A stretch of 64,000 nt of DNA, taken from positions 2,076,602-2,140,601 of the forward strand of contig NZ_LMEH01000001.1 in the NCBI RefSeq assembly GCF_001425325.1, given 5' to 3'. The notes beneath the pieces are model-generated. The model did no database searches. It was given only the letters and a program-made list of their open reading frames with translations, and had not been told where the DNA came from. Both the position numbers and the translations under genes were made by a program. Source of the stretch: Leifsonia sp. Root1293. GTDB lineage: Bacteria; Actinomycetota; Actinomycetes; Actinomycetales; Microbacteriaceae. How positions within the stretch are numbered: the first letter of the stretch is position 1; every line of letters starts with the position of its first letter. Positions 28,275-38,776 of the stretch are shown here, piece by piece.

Positions 28275-29255
28275 ATGAGCAATCTGGAGAAGCACCCGGC
28301 CGAGCTCATCCTCGACGAGCCGGCCGTCGCAGCCCTCGACACTGCCGCCCACGACGTGCAGATTCTGGAGGCGCGGGAGGTGCCGCTCGGCGGGCCTCGG
28401 GCGATGAAGGTGCACCGCACTCTGCCGCAGCGCGGCCGCCCCACCATCGGCGCGTGGTGTTTCGCCGACCACTACGGGCCGGGCGACTCCGACAGCATGG
28501 TCGTGCCGCCGCATCCGCACACCGGACTCCAGACGGCCAGCTGGTTGTTCGGCGGCGAGATCGAACATCGCGACAGTGTCGGAACCCTGGGACGCATCCA
28601 TCCAGGACAGCTCAACCTCATGACGGCCGGCCGCGGCATCTCGCACTCGGAGGTGTCGCTCGGCGACGCCACGAAACTGCACGGGGTGCAGCTGTGGATC
28701 GTGCTTCCCGACGACGCCCGCCACGGAGAGCCGTTCTTCGAGAGGCACACGGCTGTGGCGGTCTCGGTGGCGGATGCCGACCTGCAGGTGTTCGTCGGCG
28801 ACATCGCCGGAGTGACGACCGACGCCTCGGTCTTCACTCCCCTGCTCGGCGCCCAGCTCGATCTTCCGCTGTTCGGACGCGCCGAGCTGCCGCTCGACCC
28901 CGACTTCGAGCACGGCCTGCTCGTCGACGTCGGGCCTCTCACGGTCGACGGCGTCGAGGTCGCACGCACCGAGCTCGCCTACCTGTCTCCCGGACGCACT
29001 ACCGTGACGGTGACGGCGGGCGAGGCCGGCGCCCGGGCGCTGCTCCTCGGCGGAGAGCCGTTCGCAGAGCGCTTCATCATGTGGTGGAACTTCATCGGCC
29101 GAACGCACGACGAGATCCAGCAGTTCCGGAGCGACTGGCAGACGGATGCGATCACCCACGGCGATCCCGGGGGCCGCTTCGGCATCGTCGACTACGACGG
29201 CCGCGCTCTTCCGGCGCCCGAGATGCCGACGGTGCGCCTCAAGCCGCGGTCGTAG
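28275..29255 (+). CDS. Pirin family protein
   Basis: A 326-residue double-cupin protein. The metal site is marked by PPHPHTGLQT, EIEHRDS and the GRGISHSE segment. The C-terminal cupin has GGEPFAERFIMWWNF. Some pirins oxidise quercetin, others bind transcription or metabolic enzymes, so the role is open. Single gene; convergent with the second cardiolipin synthase. Confidence 0.9.
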   Translation: MSNLEKHPAELILDEPAVAALDTAAHDVQILEAREVPLGGPRAMKVHRTLPQRGRPTIGAWCFADHYGPGDSDSMVVPPHPHTGLQTASWLFGGEIEHRDSVGTLGRIHPGQLNLMTAGRGISHSEVSLGDATKLHGVQLWIVLPDDARHGEPFFERHTAVAVSVADADLQVFVGDIAGVTTDASVFTPLLGAQLDLPLFGRAELPLDPDFEHGLLVDVGPLTVDGVEVARTELAYLSPGRTTVTVTAGEAGARALLLGGEPFAERFIMWWNFIGRTHDEIQQFRSDWQTDAITHGDPGGRFGIVDYDGRALPAPEMPTVRLKPRS

Positions 29256-29366
29256 CGACCGGATCGCCCATGGCCCGCTCGCAGAGGGCCGAGCGAAGCG
29301 ACCGCCCGACGCGCAGCCCTGGAGCGCTTCGGCCGCAGACTTCCGTCCCGGTCTCTTCGGGCTACA

Positions 29367-30830
29367 TCACTGCAGAGCGCTCGTCAGACGCGCGAGGTTG
29401 TCGAGCACGGTAGAGCGCAGGGGCTGCGCCATCCAGTCCTCGAGGGTGAGCTCCTTGCTGGCGGCACGGTAGTCGTCCTCGACGGCACGCATCTCCTGAA
29501 CGAAGCTCTTGCCTCGCACCATCAGGGAGACCTCCATGTTGAGGCCGAAGGAACGCATGTCCATGTTGCTCGAGCCGATGACCGCCACGTCCTCGTCGAT
29601 CGTGAAGTGCTTCGCGTGGAGGATGTACGGCGCCTTGTACATGTAGATGCGCACGCCACTGCGCAGCAGCGCCTCGTAGTAGGAGCGCTGCGCGTGCCAG
29701 ACCAGCGCCTGGTCGCCGATCTCCGAGACGAACAGGTCGACGGCCACACCCCGTTGCACAGCCGTCGTGATCGCGTAGAGCATCGCCTCGTCCGGCACGA
29801 AGTACGGGCTGGTGATGACGATGCGCTCCTGCGCGTTGTAGAGCAGCGCCAGGAAGAGCCGGAGATTGTTCTCGCCGGCGAATCCGGGACCGCTCGGCAC
29901 CACCTGGCACTCGAGCAGGCGCGGGTCGTCGATCGACTCGAGCACCTCCGCCTCCTTCTCCAGGAGCACGTCGGACTCGATGAACCAGTCGGTGATGAAG
30001 ATGAGGTTGAGCGCGTCGACGACGGGTCCGTCGACGCGGGCCACGAGCTCCTGCCACTTGAGGCCGCGCTTGATGTTCGACTTCTTGTTGTAGGTGCGAT
30101 CGATGAGGTTCTGCGACCCCACGAAGGCCGTGCGTCCGTCGACCACCAGGATCTTGCGGTGGTTGCGCAGGTCGAGCCGCTGGTTGTTGCCCTTGAGCGG
30201 CTGCACGGGCAGCATCAGGTACCACTCGGCACCCATGTCGGTGAGGCGTCTCAGGGTGGCCTTGTAGTCGCGGGTGTGCGACGAGGCCCAGTGATCGAGC
30301 AGCACGCGCACCTTAACGCCCCGCTGCACGGCCGCTTCGAGCGCATCGAAGAAGGCGGCGGTCGTCTGGTCGCACGAGAGGATGTAGAACTCGACGTGCA
30401 CGTACTTGCGTGCCGTCGCGACCTCGGCCGTCATGGCGTCGATCGATCCCTGGTAGCTCGCGATGAGATGAGCGGAGTTGCCGTCGACCATGGGCATCGC
30501 ACTCAGGTTGGAGTTCAGTTCGACGATGGCGCCGAACCACGCCGGCCACTGCTCATTCGCCTGCCGCCCCTCAGGGACGTCGGTGTTCGCGCGGATGAAG
30601 GCGTCCATCTCCTTCTGCTTCGCGCGCCTCTTGCGCGGAAGCTTCGGATTGCCGATCAGCAGGAAGAGCAGGACGCCGATGTAGGGGATGAAGAAGACGG
30701 CCAGCAGCCACGCCGTGGCAGCCGTCGGTCGACGATTGCGCGGAATGATGATGATCGCCGCGATACGGATGGACCAGTCGATGATGAGCAGAAGCGCGAC
30801 GACAAGCAGCGACAGGTCCGTCGACGACAT
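29367..30830 (-). CDS. cls: Cardiolipin synthase, second copy
   Basis: A 487-residue paralogue of the enzyme at 1629-3101: two N-terminal membrane spans with PRNRRPTAATAW between them, then HKD motifs HRKILVVDG and HAKHFTIDE, each followed by GS(Q/S)N. The two are alike along their length but differ clearly in residues 60-120. It follows a 63-residue membrane protein by six bases and may be co-expressed with it. Confidence 0.9.
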   Translation of the reverse strand: MSSTDLSLLVVALLLIIDWSIRIAAIIIIPRNRRPTAATAWLLAVFFIPYIGVLLFLLIGNPKLPRKRRAKQKEMDAFIRANTDVPEGRQANEQWPAWFGAIVELNSNLSAMPMVDGNSAHLIASYQGSIDAMTAEVATARKYVHVEFYILSCDQTTAAFFDALEAAVQRGVKVRVLLDHWASSHTRDYKATLRRLTDMGAEWYLMLPVQPLKGNNQRLDLRNHRKILVVDGRTAFVGSQNLIDRTYNKKSNIKRGLKWQELVARVDGPVVDALNLIFITDWFIESDVLLEKEAEVLESIDDPRLLECQVVPSGPGFAGENNLRLFLALLYNAQERIVITSPYFVPDEAMLYAITTAVQRGVAVDLFVSEIGDQALVWHAQRSYYEALLRSGVRIYMYKAPYILHAKHFTIDEDVAVIGSSNMDMRSFGLNMEVSLMVRGKSFVQEMRAVEDDYRAASKELTLEDWMAQPLRSTVLDNLARLTSALQ

Positions 30831-30836
30831 CTGCGC

Positions 30837-31028
30837 TCAGACCGCGGGCTTGTCGCGGTGAGGCGCATCGAGGCCGAGCTTGGCGCGCTCTTCTGCCTCG
30901 ATCTCGCTGTAGACCTTGCGCTCGGTGCGGTCGGCACGGAGCAGGGCACGCATGATGAACCAGAAGATGCCGCCGACGAGTACCGTCGGCGTGAGCGACC
31001 AGAGCGCGTTGACCCAGAAGTTGTCCAT
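30837..31028 (-). CDS. Short single-span membrane protein
   Basis: A 63-residue protein: one membrane span at about 8-30 (LTPTVLVGGIFWFIMRALL) and a charged C-terminal helix (RTERKVYSEIEAEERAKLG). Six bases before the second cls gene on the same strand, so a partner or accessory of that enzyme is possible. Not recognised otherwise. Confidence 0.7.
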   Translation of the reverse strand: MDNFWVNALWSLTPTVLVGGIFWFIMRALLRADRTERKVYSEIEAEERAKLGLDAPHRDKPAV

Positions 31029-31104
31029 AGCCCTGCCATTCTACGGCCCCGGATGCCGCTCCCCCACCGGCCGCTCGACCGGCGCCCCGACGGGTACCCG
31101 AATG

Positions 31105-31170
31105 CAGGCCGGATCGCGTCATTCCGCCGAGGACAGGCCAGCCTGGCCTGTTGCCGCGCATCCGGCCTGT
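31105..31170. repeat. Structured palindromic repeat, left copy (DUF559 flank)
   Basis: Outer arms CAGGCCGGAT (31105-31114) and ATCCGGCCTG (31160-31169) enclose the palindrome AGGCCAGCCTGGCCT. The 25 bases at 31135-31159 are identical to 32212-32236, and ATCCGGCCTGT (31160-31170) recurs at 32247-32257. It sits 12 bp past the stop of the DUF559 gene. Confidence 0.7.
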
Positions 31171-31182
31171 CTTCGCAACGCG

Positions 31183-32094
31183 TCACCCGCGGCTCGGGCG
31201 TCCGCATCTCAGCAGCTCGCGGAGCACGCCGATGCATCCGTCGATGTCCGTCATCACCTGGTCGTAACCGAAGCGGTGATAGCGCATACCCCGACGGATG
31301 CTCTCCGCGTCACGGCGGTGGTCGACCGCCACCTGCTGAGCCGAGGAGTGCCATCTGTATCCGTCGACCTCGACGATCAGCCAGCCGTCGATGAGCAGGT
31401 CGACCCGGCCGACGGATGAGACCTGCACCTGCACCTCCACCCGCCAGCCCTGGGCGAGGGCTGCGAGCCGAAGCAGAGTCTCCACCCCCGAATCCGCGAG
31501 CCCGTTCACATCGCGACGCAAACGCCGGAGCCGGCGCGGAAGGCGATCGAACAGCTCGTCGACCCTGTGGGCCGGCAGCAACCCCAGTCGTACAGCGCTG
31601 TCGACGGACGCGATCCCGTGGGCGGCCTCCGGTTCGCGGCGAAGCAGATGCTCGAGGGCGTCGATCGCCGACGCCCTCCACGGCCGAGCGTCGTCGACCT
31701 GCGGCGGCCGCCTGGCCTGCACGCGGTACTCCCCCTCGCCGACCGGCGACAGCCTGCTGGCCGAGTGCGGCGTCGCCACGCACAGACCGGTGTCGTGGGA
31801 GACCCAGACGCCCATGCTGCGCAAGGCGCTCTCCCCACCGAGAAACCCTCGGAGCTCGATCGCCCGCACCGCAGCGGGCTCGACGCCCGGAGCGGCAAGC
31901 CAGGACCGTCCGACCGAGCGCAGGATTCCTCGATCTACAGCGGCCCGCATCGCTGCGTCGGTGTGGCCCAGCCGGCGTAGCCGCGAGCGCGGAGCGAGCT
32001 GGCCGAGCCCGGCCATATCGGCCGCGAGGGCAGACTCGCGCGCTGCGGCGCGGATCGAGGAGGCTGAGACAGGGCGGGCGCTGAGGGTCTGCAT
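31183..32094 (-). CDS. DUF559 endonuclease-like protein with AbiEi-like N-terminus
   Basis: A 303-residue protein. The first 80 or so residues resemble the winged-helix AbiEi-type N-terminus (AVDRGILRSVGRSWLAAPG). The last 90 form a Vsr/restriction-like fold of the DUF559 type with VGRVDLLIDGWLIVEVDGY and a following HRRDAESI helix. The D...EVD residues may bind metal. Such proteins are common as singletons in Microbacteriaceae and their role is not known; defence is often suggested. Matching structured repeats flank the gene on both sides, as if it were a cassette. Confidence 0.75.
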   Translation of the reverse strand: MQTLSARPVSASSIRAAARESALAADMAGLGQLAPRSRLRRLGHTDAAMRAAVDRGILRSVGRSWLAAPGVEPAAVRAIELRGFLGGESALRSMGVWVSHDTGLCVATPHSASRLSPVGEGEYRVQARRPPQVDDARPWRASAIDALEHLLRREPEAAHGIASVDSAVRLGLLPAHRVDELFDRLPRRLRRLRRDVNGLADSGVETLLRLAALAQGWRVEVQVQVSSVGRVDLLIDGWLIVEVDGYRWHSSAQQVAVDHRRDAESIRRGMRYHRFGYDQVMTDIDGCIGVLRELLRCGRPSRG

Positions 32095-32186
32095 CCGCCC
32101 ATGCTGCTCTCGATGACGGAGACTGGAGCCGTCGGCGACGCTCAGCGAGCGATGCCGCGGGCGCGCGCGGGTTGGGGAGGATGCTC

Positions 32187-32261
32187 GAGAACAGGCCGAA
32201 GCGCCGAGAATAGGCCAGCCTGGCCTGTTGCCGCGCTGAACGCGCGATCCGGCCTGTTCTC
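32187..32261. repeat. Structured palindromic repeat, right copy (DUF559 flank)
   Basis: Outer arms GAGAACAGGCCG (32187-32198) and CGGCCTGTTCTC (32250-32261) pair perfectly over 12 bp and enclose the same AGGCCAGCCTGGCCT palindrome as the left copy. The 25 bases at 32212-32236 match the left copy. A ten-base stretch (TGAACGCGCG) separates that core from the conserved ATCCGGCCTGT. It lies 92 bp before the DUF559 start. Confidence 0.7.
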
Positions 32262-32287
32262 CGACGACGGGGGGGGGTGGGACGCGG

Positions 32288-32436
32288 CTAGTTCGAGACG
32301 ATGCCGATGATGCCCGTCACGATCATGTAGACGGCAACGCCTCCGACGGCGAGCCAGATGCCAAGGCGTGTGTTGGAGACGGGCTTCTTCCCGCCGTTGT
32401 CGGGTTCGAGCTCGCTCTTCGGGAGATAGTCGTTCA

Positions 32437-32437
<1 letters not shown>
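32288..32437 (-). CDS. 49-residue single-span membrane protein coupled to lysS
   Basis: MNDYLPKSELEPDNGG at the start, then one span at about 28-47 (GIWLAVGGVAVYMIVTGIIG) and the short end IVSN. The ATG overlaps the lysS stop (ATGA), so it is probably translated with lysS. Related short proteins follow lysS in some Microbacteriaceae by my recollection, unverified. Function unknown. A run of nine G (32269-32277) lies 10 bp past the stop. Confidence 0.65.
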
Positions 32438-33951
<1,514 letters not shown>

Positions 33952-33986
33952 GAATGTCTCCGTGGGTGCGGGCCCCGTGGCCCGCG

Positions 33987-34862
33987 TCAGTTCAGGGTGA
34001 TGGTGGTGTTGTCGATGAGCCGGGTCCCCCCGACGAGTGCGGCCACGAGAACTGTCGCCGTTCCGCGGAAATCGTCGTCAACCGGAAGGAAGGTCGCCGG
34101 ATCGACGACGACGAGATAGTCCAGTTTAACGGCGTCGTGGTCGCCGAACGCCCCAGCCGCCTCGGCGAGCACCTCGGCGACGCCCTCGAAGGCCGTGTTC
34201 TCCGCGGTGCGCAGCGCTTCGGAGAGCGTGATGGCCGCGAGTCGCTCCTCATCGGAGAGGAAGCGATTGCGGCTCGACAACGCCAGGCCGTCGTGTTCGC
34301 GCACGGTGTCGACGACCTCGATGCTCGATGCCAGATTGAGGTCGGCGACCATCTGCCGCACCAGGAACGCCTGCTGGGCGTCCTTCCGGCCGAAGACGGC
34401 GACGTCGGGCTGGGTGATGCCGAGCAGCTTGGCGACGACAGTGAGCATTCCGTCGAAATGGCCGGGCCTGGCTGCACCCTCGTAGAGAGTTCCGACATGA
34501 CCGGCCGTGACGCGGGTCTCGACAGCACCGGTCGGATACATCTCGTCGACGGACGGGGCGAACACGAAGGCCGCGCCGTGCGCATCGAGCGCTTCGAGGT
34601 CGGCTTCAAGGGTGCGCGGATACCGATCGAGATCCTCACCGACGCCGAACTGGAGCGGGTTCACGAAGATCGACACGATCACCGTCTGGCCCAGCTCCCG
34701 CGCGCGGTCGACGAGAGCCAGGTGCCCGGCGTGCAGGGCACCCATCGTCGGCACGAGCACGATCCTGTCACCGGATGCCCGTGCCGAGCGGACGCTCTCG
34801 CGCACGGAGGCGATCGTCGTCAGAACCGTGACGGTGTGGCCGGCGGTGGTCGTGTGGGTCAT
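33987..34862 (-). CDS. panC: Pantothenate synthetase (pantoate--beta-alanine ligase)
   Basis: A 291-residue enzyme joining pantoate and beta-alanine with ATP to give pantothenate for coenzyme A. HIGH-type motif [11 protein letters not shown] near residue 37, [16 protein letters not shown] and the KMSKS-like LSSRNRFLS are present. The ATG at 34862 begins one base after the stop of the DUF2520 gene; an upstream ATG at 34928 lies inside that gene and is less likely. panB is not in the window. Confidence 0.95.
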   Translation of the reverse strand: MTHTTTAGHTVTVLTTIASVRESVRSARASGDRIVLVPTMGALHAGHLALVDRARELGQTVIVSIFVNPLQFGVGEDLDRYPRTLEADLEALDAHGAAFVFAPSVDEMYPTGAVETRVTAGHVGTLYEGAARPGHFDGMLTVVAKLLGITQPDVAVFGRKDAQQAFLVRQMVADLNLASSIEVVDTVREHDGLALSSRNRFLSDEERLAAITLSEALRTAENTAFEGVAEVLAEAAGAFGDHDAVKLDYLVVVDPATFLPVDDDFRGTATVLVAALVGGTRLIDNTTITLN

Positions 34863-34863
34863 C

Positions 34864-35637
34864 TCACTCCTCGGATGCGGGAGGGTTGTCGAACCCGTAT
34901 CCGGTGTCGGCCAGCAGATCGGCCACATCGATGGTACTCGCGCCGCTGCGGGCGAGAGCCGCCTCGACCGAGGAGCGCACGAGCGGCGCGATGAACGTTC
35001 CGGCGTTCTCGATGCCGATGCCGCGCAACAGCCCGGCGGCCTGGTCGACGATGGCGCTCGAGAACGACACGGCCGTCTCCACAGCCTCGGCGTAGGCGGG
35101 ACGGTCCGCTTCGGCGACGATGTGCGGCTCGCCGCCCATCTCCACCACGAGTGCCTGTCCGATCGGCAGGACCGGAGCCGGGGCCGTTACGGCGAACCAG
35201 GCCTCGGCGAGCCGGGAGATGTCGAGGCTGGTGCCCGTGAACGTCATCGCGGGATGCACGGCGAGCGGGATGGCCCCGCGCTGCAGCGCCGGGGCGAGCA
35301 CGTCGGTTCCGTACTCGGCCGCGGTGTGCAGCACCAGTTGTCCCGGCTGCCATGCACCGGTCGCGGCGAGTCCGGCGACGAGGGCCGGGAGCTCGGCCGC
35401 CGGCACAGCGAGGATGACGAGTTCGCTGCGCTCGACGACCTCGGGAACGGTCAGGACGGGCACTCCCGGAAGCATCGCATCCGCTCGCTCGAGGCTCGAT
35501 TCGGACACCGCCGAGATGCCGACGAGGGCGTGGCCGGCTCCGGCGAGCGCGGCTCCGAGAACGGGCCCGACCCTGCCTGCGCCCACGATGCCGATGCCCA
35601 GCCGCCCTGCGCGGCTCGATGGCGTCGTCGGGCTCAT
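34864..35637 (-). CDS. Rossmann-like DUF2520 oxidoreductase-like protein
   Basis: A 257-residue protein with an NAD(P)-binding N-terminus (IGIVGAGRVGPVLGAALAGAG), HPAMTFTG near 128 and a C-terminal helical DUF2520 domain. It resembles ketopantoate reductase-like and NADP oxidoreductase-like proteins. The place next to panC suggests it may supply or modify pantoate precursors, as proposed for this family; unproven here. The ATG at 35637 overlaps the PH-domain gene stop (ATGA). Confidence 0.82.
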   Translation of the reverse strand: MSPTTPSSRAGRLGIGIVGAGRVGPVLGAALAGAGHALVGISAVSESSLERADAMLPGVPVLTVPEVVERSELVILAVPAAELPALVAGLAATGAWQPGQLVLHTAAEYGTDVLAPALQRGAIPLAVHPAMTFTGTSLDISRLAEAWFAVTAPAPVLPIGQALVVEMGGEPHIVAEADRPAYAEAVETAVSFSSAIVDQAAGLLRGIGIENAGTFIAPLVRSSVEAALARSGASTIDVADLLADTGYGFDNPPASEE

Positions 35638-37217
35638 GATGTGCTCCAGTGGTGGCTCGTGTCCGAGGCCGCGTAGGCGACAGCGTCTGCCTCGGCCTCG
35701 GCGAACAGGCTCACGGCGGTGGCGGCGTCGGCGACATCGAGTGACGCGACGACCGGACCGGCGACGGTCTGCAGCTGCACCGCCGCCAGCCGCAGCGAAC
35801 GCTGGAGCGGACCCTGCGTGAGCGAGACGCTCTGCACCCTCGCGTACGGCACGATCGCGAGATGTCGCGACACGATCCCGTGGCGCAGCAGCAGCACTCC
35901 GGATGCCGCCCGGAAGCCGGTGCGTCGCCACGAGAACGGACGAAGCCAGGCGGCTCGGCGCGGAACGCCCGTGTAGTCGTCGCCGCCCCGGGAGACGAGC
36001 CCGGCGCGGATCACGAGGTCGGCGTCATCGCCGACGAAGGCGGGCAGCATGAGGCCGAGCACGCGCGACACGTCGTCGGCGGTTCCGACGGGCATGACGG
36101 TCGTGTGATCACGGTTCTGGCTGTCGCTCCGGGCGCGGCTCGCCGTGTTGACCTGGATGCGCCACCAGCCGAAGGGACGCCAGAGCAGCGGCTGGCTCAC
36201 GCCGATGGCGTGGATGCGGCCGGGCGGGAGCGTCTCGTTGTTCGTGGAGAGCAGGCCGTACCCGACGCGCACGCCGTCGGGCGTGCCCGCGATGCTGTAG
36301 CGGAGCATCCGCGTGACCCGGTTCCAGTAGTAGCTCACGCTTCCGATGAGGATGGGCAGCACGGCGAAGACGGGCCAGATGGCATCGTTGGCGAAGCCGA
36401 CGATCAGCGCCACTCCCGCTGCCAGCACGAAGACCGTGTAGCCGCTGAGCAGCACGGACCCGATCAGCCGTACGACGGGGATGCGCACGACCGACTCCGG
36501 CGGTGCCAGGTCGGCGTCGAGTTCGGGGGCGAGGAACTCGGTGACCCGCTGGTTGATGACTCCGGGAACCGCGGATGCCGGTGCGCGTGGCGGCATGCCC
36601 GTGGAAGCGTCACCCTCGGGGGCGGCCAGGGCAGCGGCGGGGTCATCCCCATCGACTCGGGCGCCGGTGGGCGACTCGGCGGGCGACGGGACGTCGCGGC
36701 TCGCCCGCAGGCCGGACGCGAGCTGCAGGATCTCGCGGCGGAGCGCATCCGCCGCCGTCGATCCGAGGTAGGCGAGCTGCACGTTGCCGTCGTTGCCCGC
36801 GACGGCGACGTCGAGCTTCGCCGCGCCGAAGAGACGGGGCAGGAGGGACCGCGTGATGGTGACGCCCTGCACCCTGTCGAGGCGCGCACGCCGATGGGTG
36901 CGGAAGAGGATGCCGCTGCGCACCTCGACGAGATCGTCCGTCACCCGAAAACTGTGCATGCGCCACGAGAGGTAGAAGCCGGCGATGATCAGGATGAGCA
37001 CCGCGAGCACGCCGAGGAGTGCCCAGCCCACGAGGCCCCGAGAGTAGATGTCGTCGAGGGGGTCGTCGCCGTAGCTCGGCACGTGGAAGAAGAACTCGAC
37101 GAGCCGTTCCCGCAGGTTGGCGATCACGAAGCCGGCGATGGCGACGAAGGCGATGCCTCCCCGCAGCAAAGGCGATGCAGGATGCAGGCGATGCCACTCG
37201 CCGTCGGTCAGGTTCAC
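35634..37217 (-). CDS. Large bacterial PH-domain membrane protein (YdbT-like)
   Basis: A 527-residue protein with about four membrane spans in two pairs (near 17-35 and 52-75, and again in the middle), each followed by bacterial PH domains (bPH2): LDRVQGVTITRSLLPRLFG and YARVQSVSLTQGPLQRSL are the conserved strands. The Pro/Ala linker near 185-245 is variable. The GTG at 37217 overlaps the upstream stop as GTGA. It forms a pair with the short PH protein upstream, like YdbS/YdbT. Function unknown, membrane-related. Confidence 0.85.
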   Translation of the reverse strand: MNLTDGEWHRLHPASPLLRGGIAFVAIAGFVIANLRERLVEFFFHVPSYGDDPLDDIYSRGLVGWALLGVLAVLILIIAGFYLSWRMHSFRVTDDLVEVRSGILFRTHRRARLDRVQGVTITRSLLPRLFGAAKLDVAVAGNDGNVQLAYLGSTAADALRREILQLASGLRASRDVPSPAESPTGARVDGDDPAAALAAPEGDASTGMPPRAPASAVPGVINQRVTEFLAPELDADLAPPESVVRIPVVRLIGSVLLSGYTVFVLAAGVALIVGFANDAIWPVFAVLPILIGSVSYYWNRVTRMLRYSIAGTPDGVRVGYGLLSTNNETLPPGRIHAIGVSQPLLWRPFGWWRIQVNTASRARSDSQNRDHTTVMPVGTADDVSRVLGLMLPAFVGDDADLVIRAGLVSRGGDDYTGVPRRAAWLRPFSWRRTGFRAASGVLLLRHGIVSRHLAIVPYARVQSVSLTQGPLQRSLRLAAVQLQTVAGPVVASLDVADAATAVSLFAEAEADAVAYAASDTSHHWSTS

Positions 37218-37765
37218 AGTCCCGCCCGGCGGCTCTCGGCCAGAGTCACGAGCTGGTCGCGCAGCTCCTCGGCATCGGCTTCCGGCAGGCCGGGGATCGC
37301 GACGGCCGTCGATGCCGCAGCCGTCACGAAGCGCAGGTCGGCCAGACCCAGGGCACGCGATACCGGTCCCCGCGTGATGTCGACGAGCTGCATCCGCCCG
37401 TATGGGACGGCGACGAAGCGCTGGAACATGATGCCCCGGCGGAACACGAGGTCGTCCGCGCGCAGGGCGTAGCCGATGGAGCGCACCCGACGAGGCTCGA
37501 CGATGATGCTGATGAGGAAGAACACGATCGCGACAGGCAGCGCCCATCCCGCCCACGTCCACTCCCACGCGAGCCAGGCGACGGCGATCAGGCCGCAGAC
37601 GACGACGGCCGCGATGCCGAGCTGCACGAGCCCGGCGACCAGGTACTTGGGCGACACCCGCTTCCAGGCGATTCCGGGCAGGTCGATGCGCGATTCGGCC
37701 GCGGCACCGCTGTCGGCGCCGGCGCTCGCCATCGCGACGTCGTCGTCATGATCGGTCTCAGGCAT
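37214..37765 (-). CDS. Short bacterial PH-domain membrane protein (YdbS-like)
   Basis: A 183-residue protein: acidic N-terminus, two membrane spans at about 42-88, then one bPH2 domain with YGRMQLVDITRGPVSRALGLADLR. The ATG at 37765 overlaps the DUF3180 gene by eight bases. Partner of the long PH protein that follows with a GTGA overlap. Confidence 0.85.
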   Translation of the reverse strand: MPETDHDDDVAMASAGADSGAAAESRIDLPGIAWKRVSPKYLVAGLVQLGIAAVVVCGLIAVAWLAWEWTWAGWALPVAIVFFLISIIVEPRRVRSIGYALRADDLVFRRGIMFQRFVAVPYGRMQLVDITRGPVSRALGLADLRFVTAAASTAVAIPGLPEADAEELRDQLVTLAESRRAGL

Positions 37766-38231
37766 GTGCTTCCACTTCATCGTCGGGCTCGTCACTGCTG
37801 GGCGGGATCGTGCAGAAGTACTCGGCGACGAGGCCTGCGGCGAGCAGGACTGCCGCGGCCACGACCGAGGCGACCGCCATCCAGATCGAGCCGAGGCCCG
37901 GGATGGCCGTGCGGGTGAGGAGGTAGACCAGAACGCCGAGGCTTCCTCCGAGGAGCAGGGCGCCGGAGAGGGACGACGCCTTCGCGAGGGCGGCGACGCG
38001 CATGGCACGGAACGGGTTGATGCGCTCCTTCGACTTACCGGTGACGGCACGGCGGATGGGCACGGCGAACGCGATCACGACGGCCGCGATGGCCAGGAGC
38101 GCCAGAGGCAGCGAGAGCGGCGGCACGAACACCGCTCTTCCCGTCGCGGCGGTCCCCAGCTCGAGGAGGTAGCCGACCACCAGCCCGACGAGGGCGAGGG
38201 CGGTGAGGGTCGTCGGATGCGTGCGGGTCAT
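37758..38231 (-). CDS. DUF3180 membrane protein
   Basis: A 157-residue, four-span protein. The segment MTRTHPTTLTALALVGLVVG starts it, GKSKERINPFRAMRVAALAK sits after span 2, and GLVAEYFC ends span 4: the DUF3180 pattern found after folK in many actinobacteria. The ATG overlaps the folK stop (ATGA). Role unknown. Confidence 0.85.
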   Translation of the reverse strand: MTRTHPTTLTALALVGLVVGYLLELGTAATGRAVFVPPLSLPLALLAIAAVVIAFAVPIRRAVTGKSKERINPFRAMRVAALAKASSLSGALLLGGSLGVLVYLLTRTAIPGLGSIWMAVASVVAAAVLLAAGLVAEYFCTIPPSSDEPDDEVEAHA

Positions 38232-38776
38232 CGCGCCGTCCATCCGGCGTCGGCCGGCCACACCGCGACGGCGTCGGCCGGCGGCAGTGCTGCGAGCAGC
38301 GCGTCGATCCGTCCGTGGCCGGGCAGAACCGCATCCGGTTCGATCTCGAGCCAGGGGGCCAGCACGAAGGCGCGCTCCGCGGCCCGCGGATGCGGCAGCG
38401 TCAAGCGCTCGTCGTCTGAGCTGAGGTCCCCGAAGGTGATGATGTCGATGTCGAGGGTGCGGTCGCCCCAGCGTTCGTCGCGCGTGCGCCCGTGGTCGGC
38501 CTCGATGGAGTTGACTGCGTGCAGCAGGGCATCGGCGTCGAGCGTCGTCGCGATGGCGACCACGGCGTTCAGATATCGAGGGGCCTGATCGTCGGTTCCG
38601 GTGAGCTTGACGGCTGTCGACTCCACGAGCTTCGACGCCGCGGTGAGGCGGATGCCGTCGGTGTCGGCGATCTCGGCGATGGCTGTGGCGATCTGCTCGG
38701 AGCGGTCTCCGAGGTTGCTGCCGAGGGCGAGCACGGCGTGGCTCTCCACGGCTGCGGTGCGCGGCGCGGCGCTCAC
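38228..38776 (-). CDS. folK: 6-hydroxymethyl-dihydropterin pyrophosphokinase
   Basis: A 182-residue enzyme transferring pyrophosphate from ATP to hydroxymethyl-dihydropterin, third step shown here in the folate path. ALGSNLGDR near 17, RWGDRTLDIDII near 103 and LTLPHPRAAERAFVL are the family motifs. The GTG start at 38776 overlaps the folB stop (GTGA). Confidence 0.95.
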   Translation of the reverse strand: MSAAPRTAAVESHAVLALGSNLGDRSEQIATAIAEIADTDGIRLTAASKLVESTAVKLTGTDDQAPRYLNAVVAIATTLDADALLHAVNSIEADHGRTRDERWGDRTLDIDIITFGDLSSDDERLTLPHPRAAERAFVLAPWLEIEPDAVLPGHGRIDALLAALPPADAVAVWPADAGWTAR

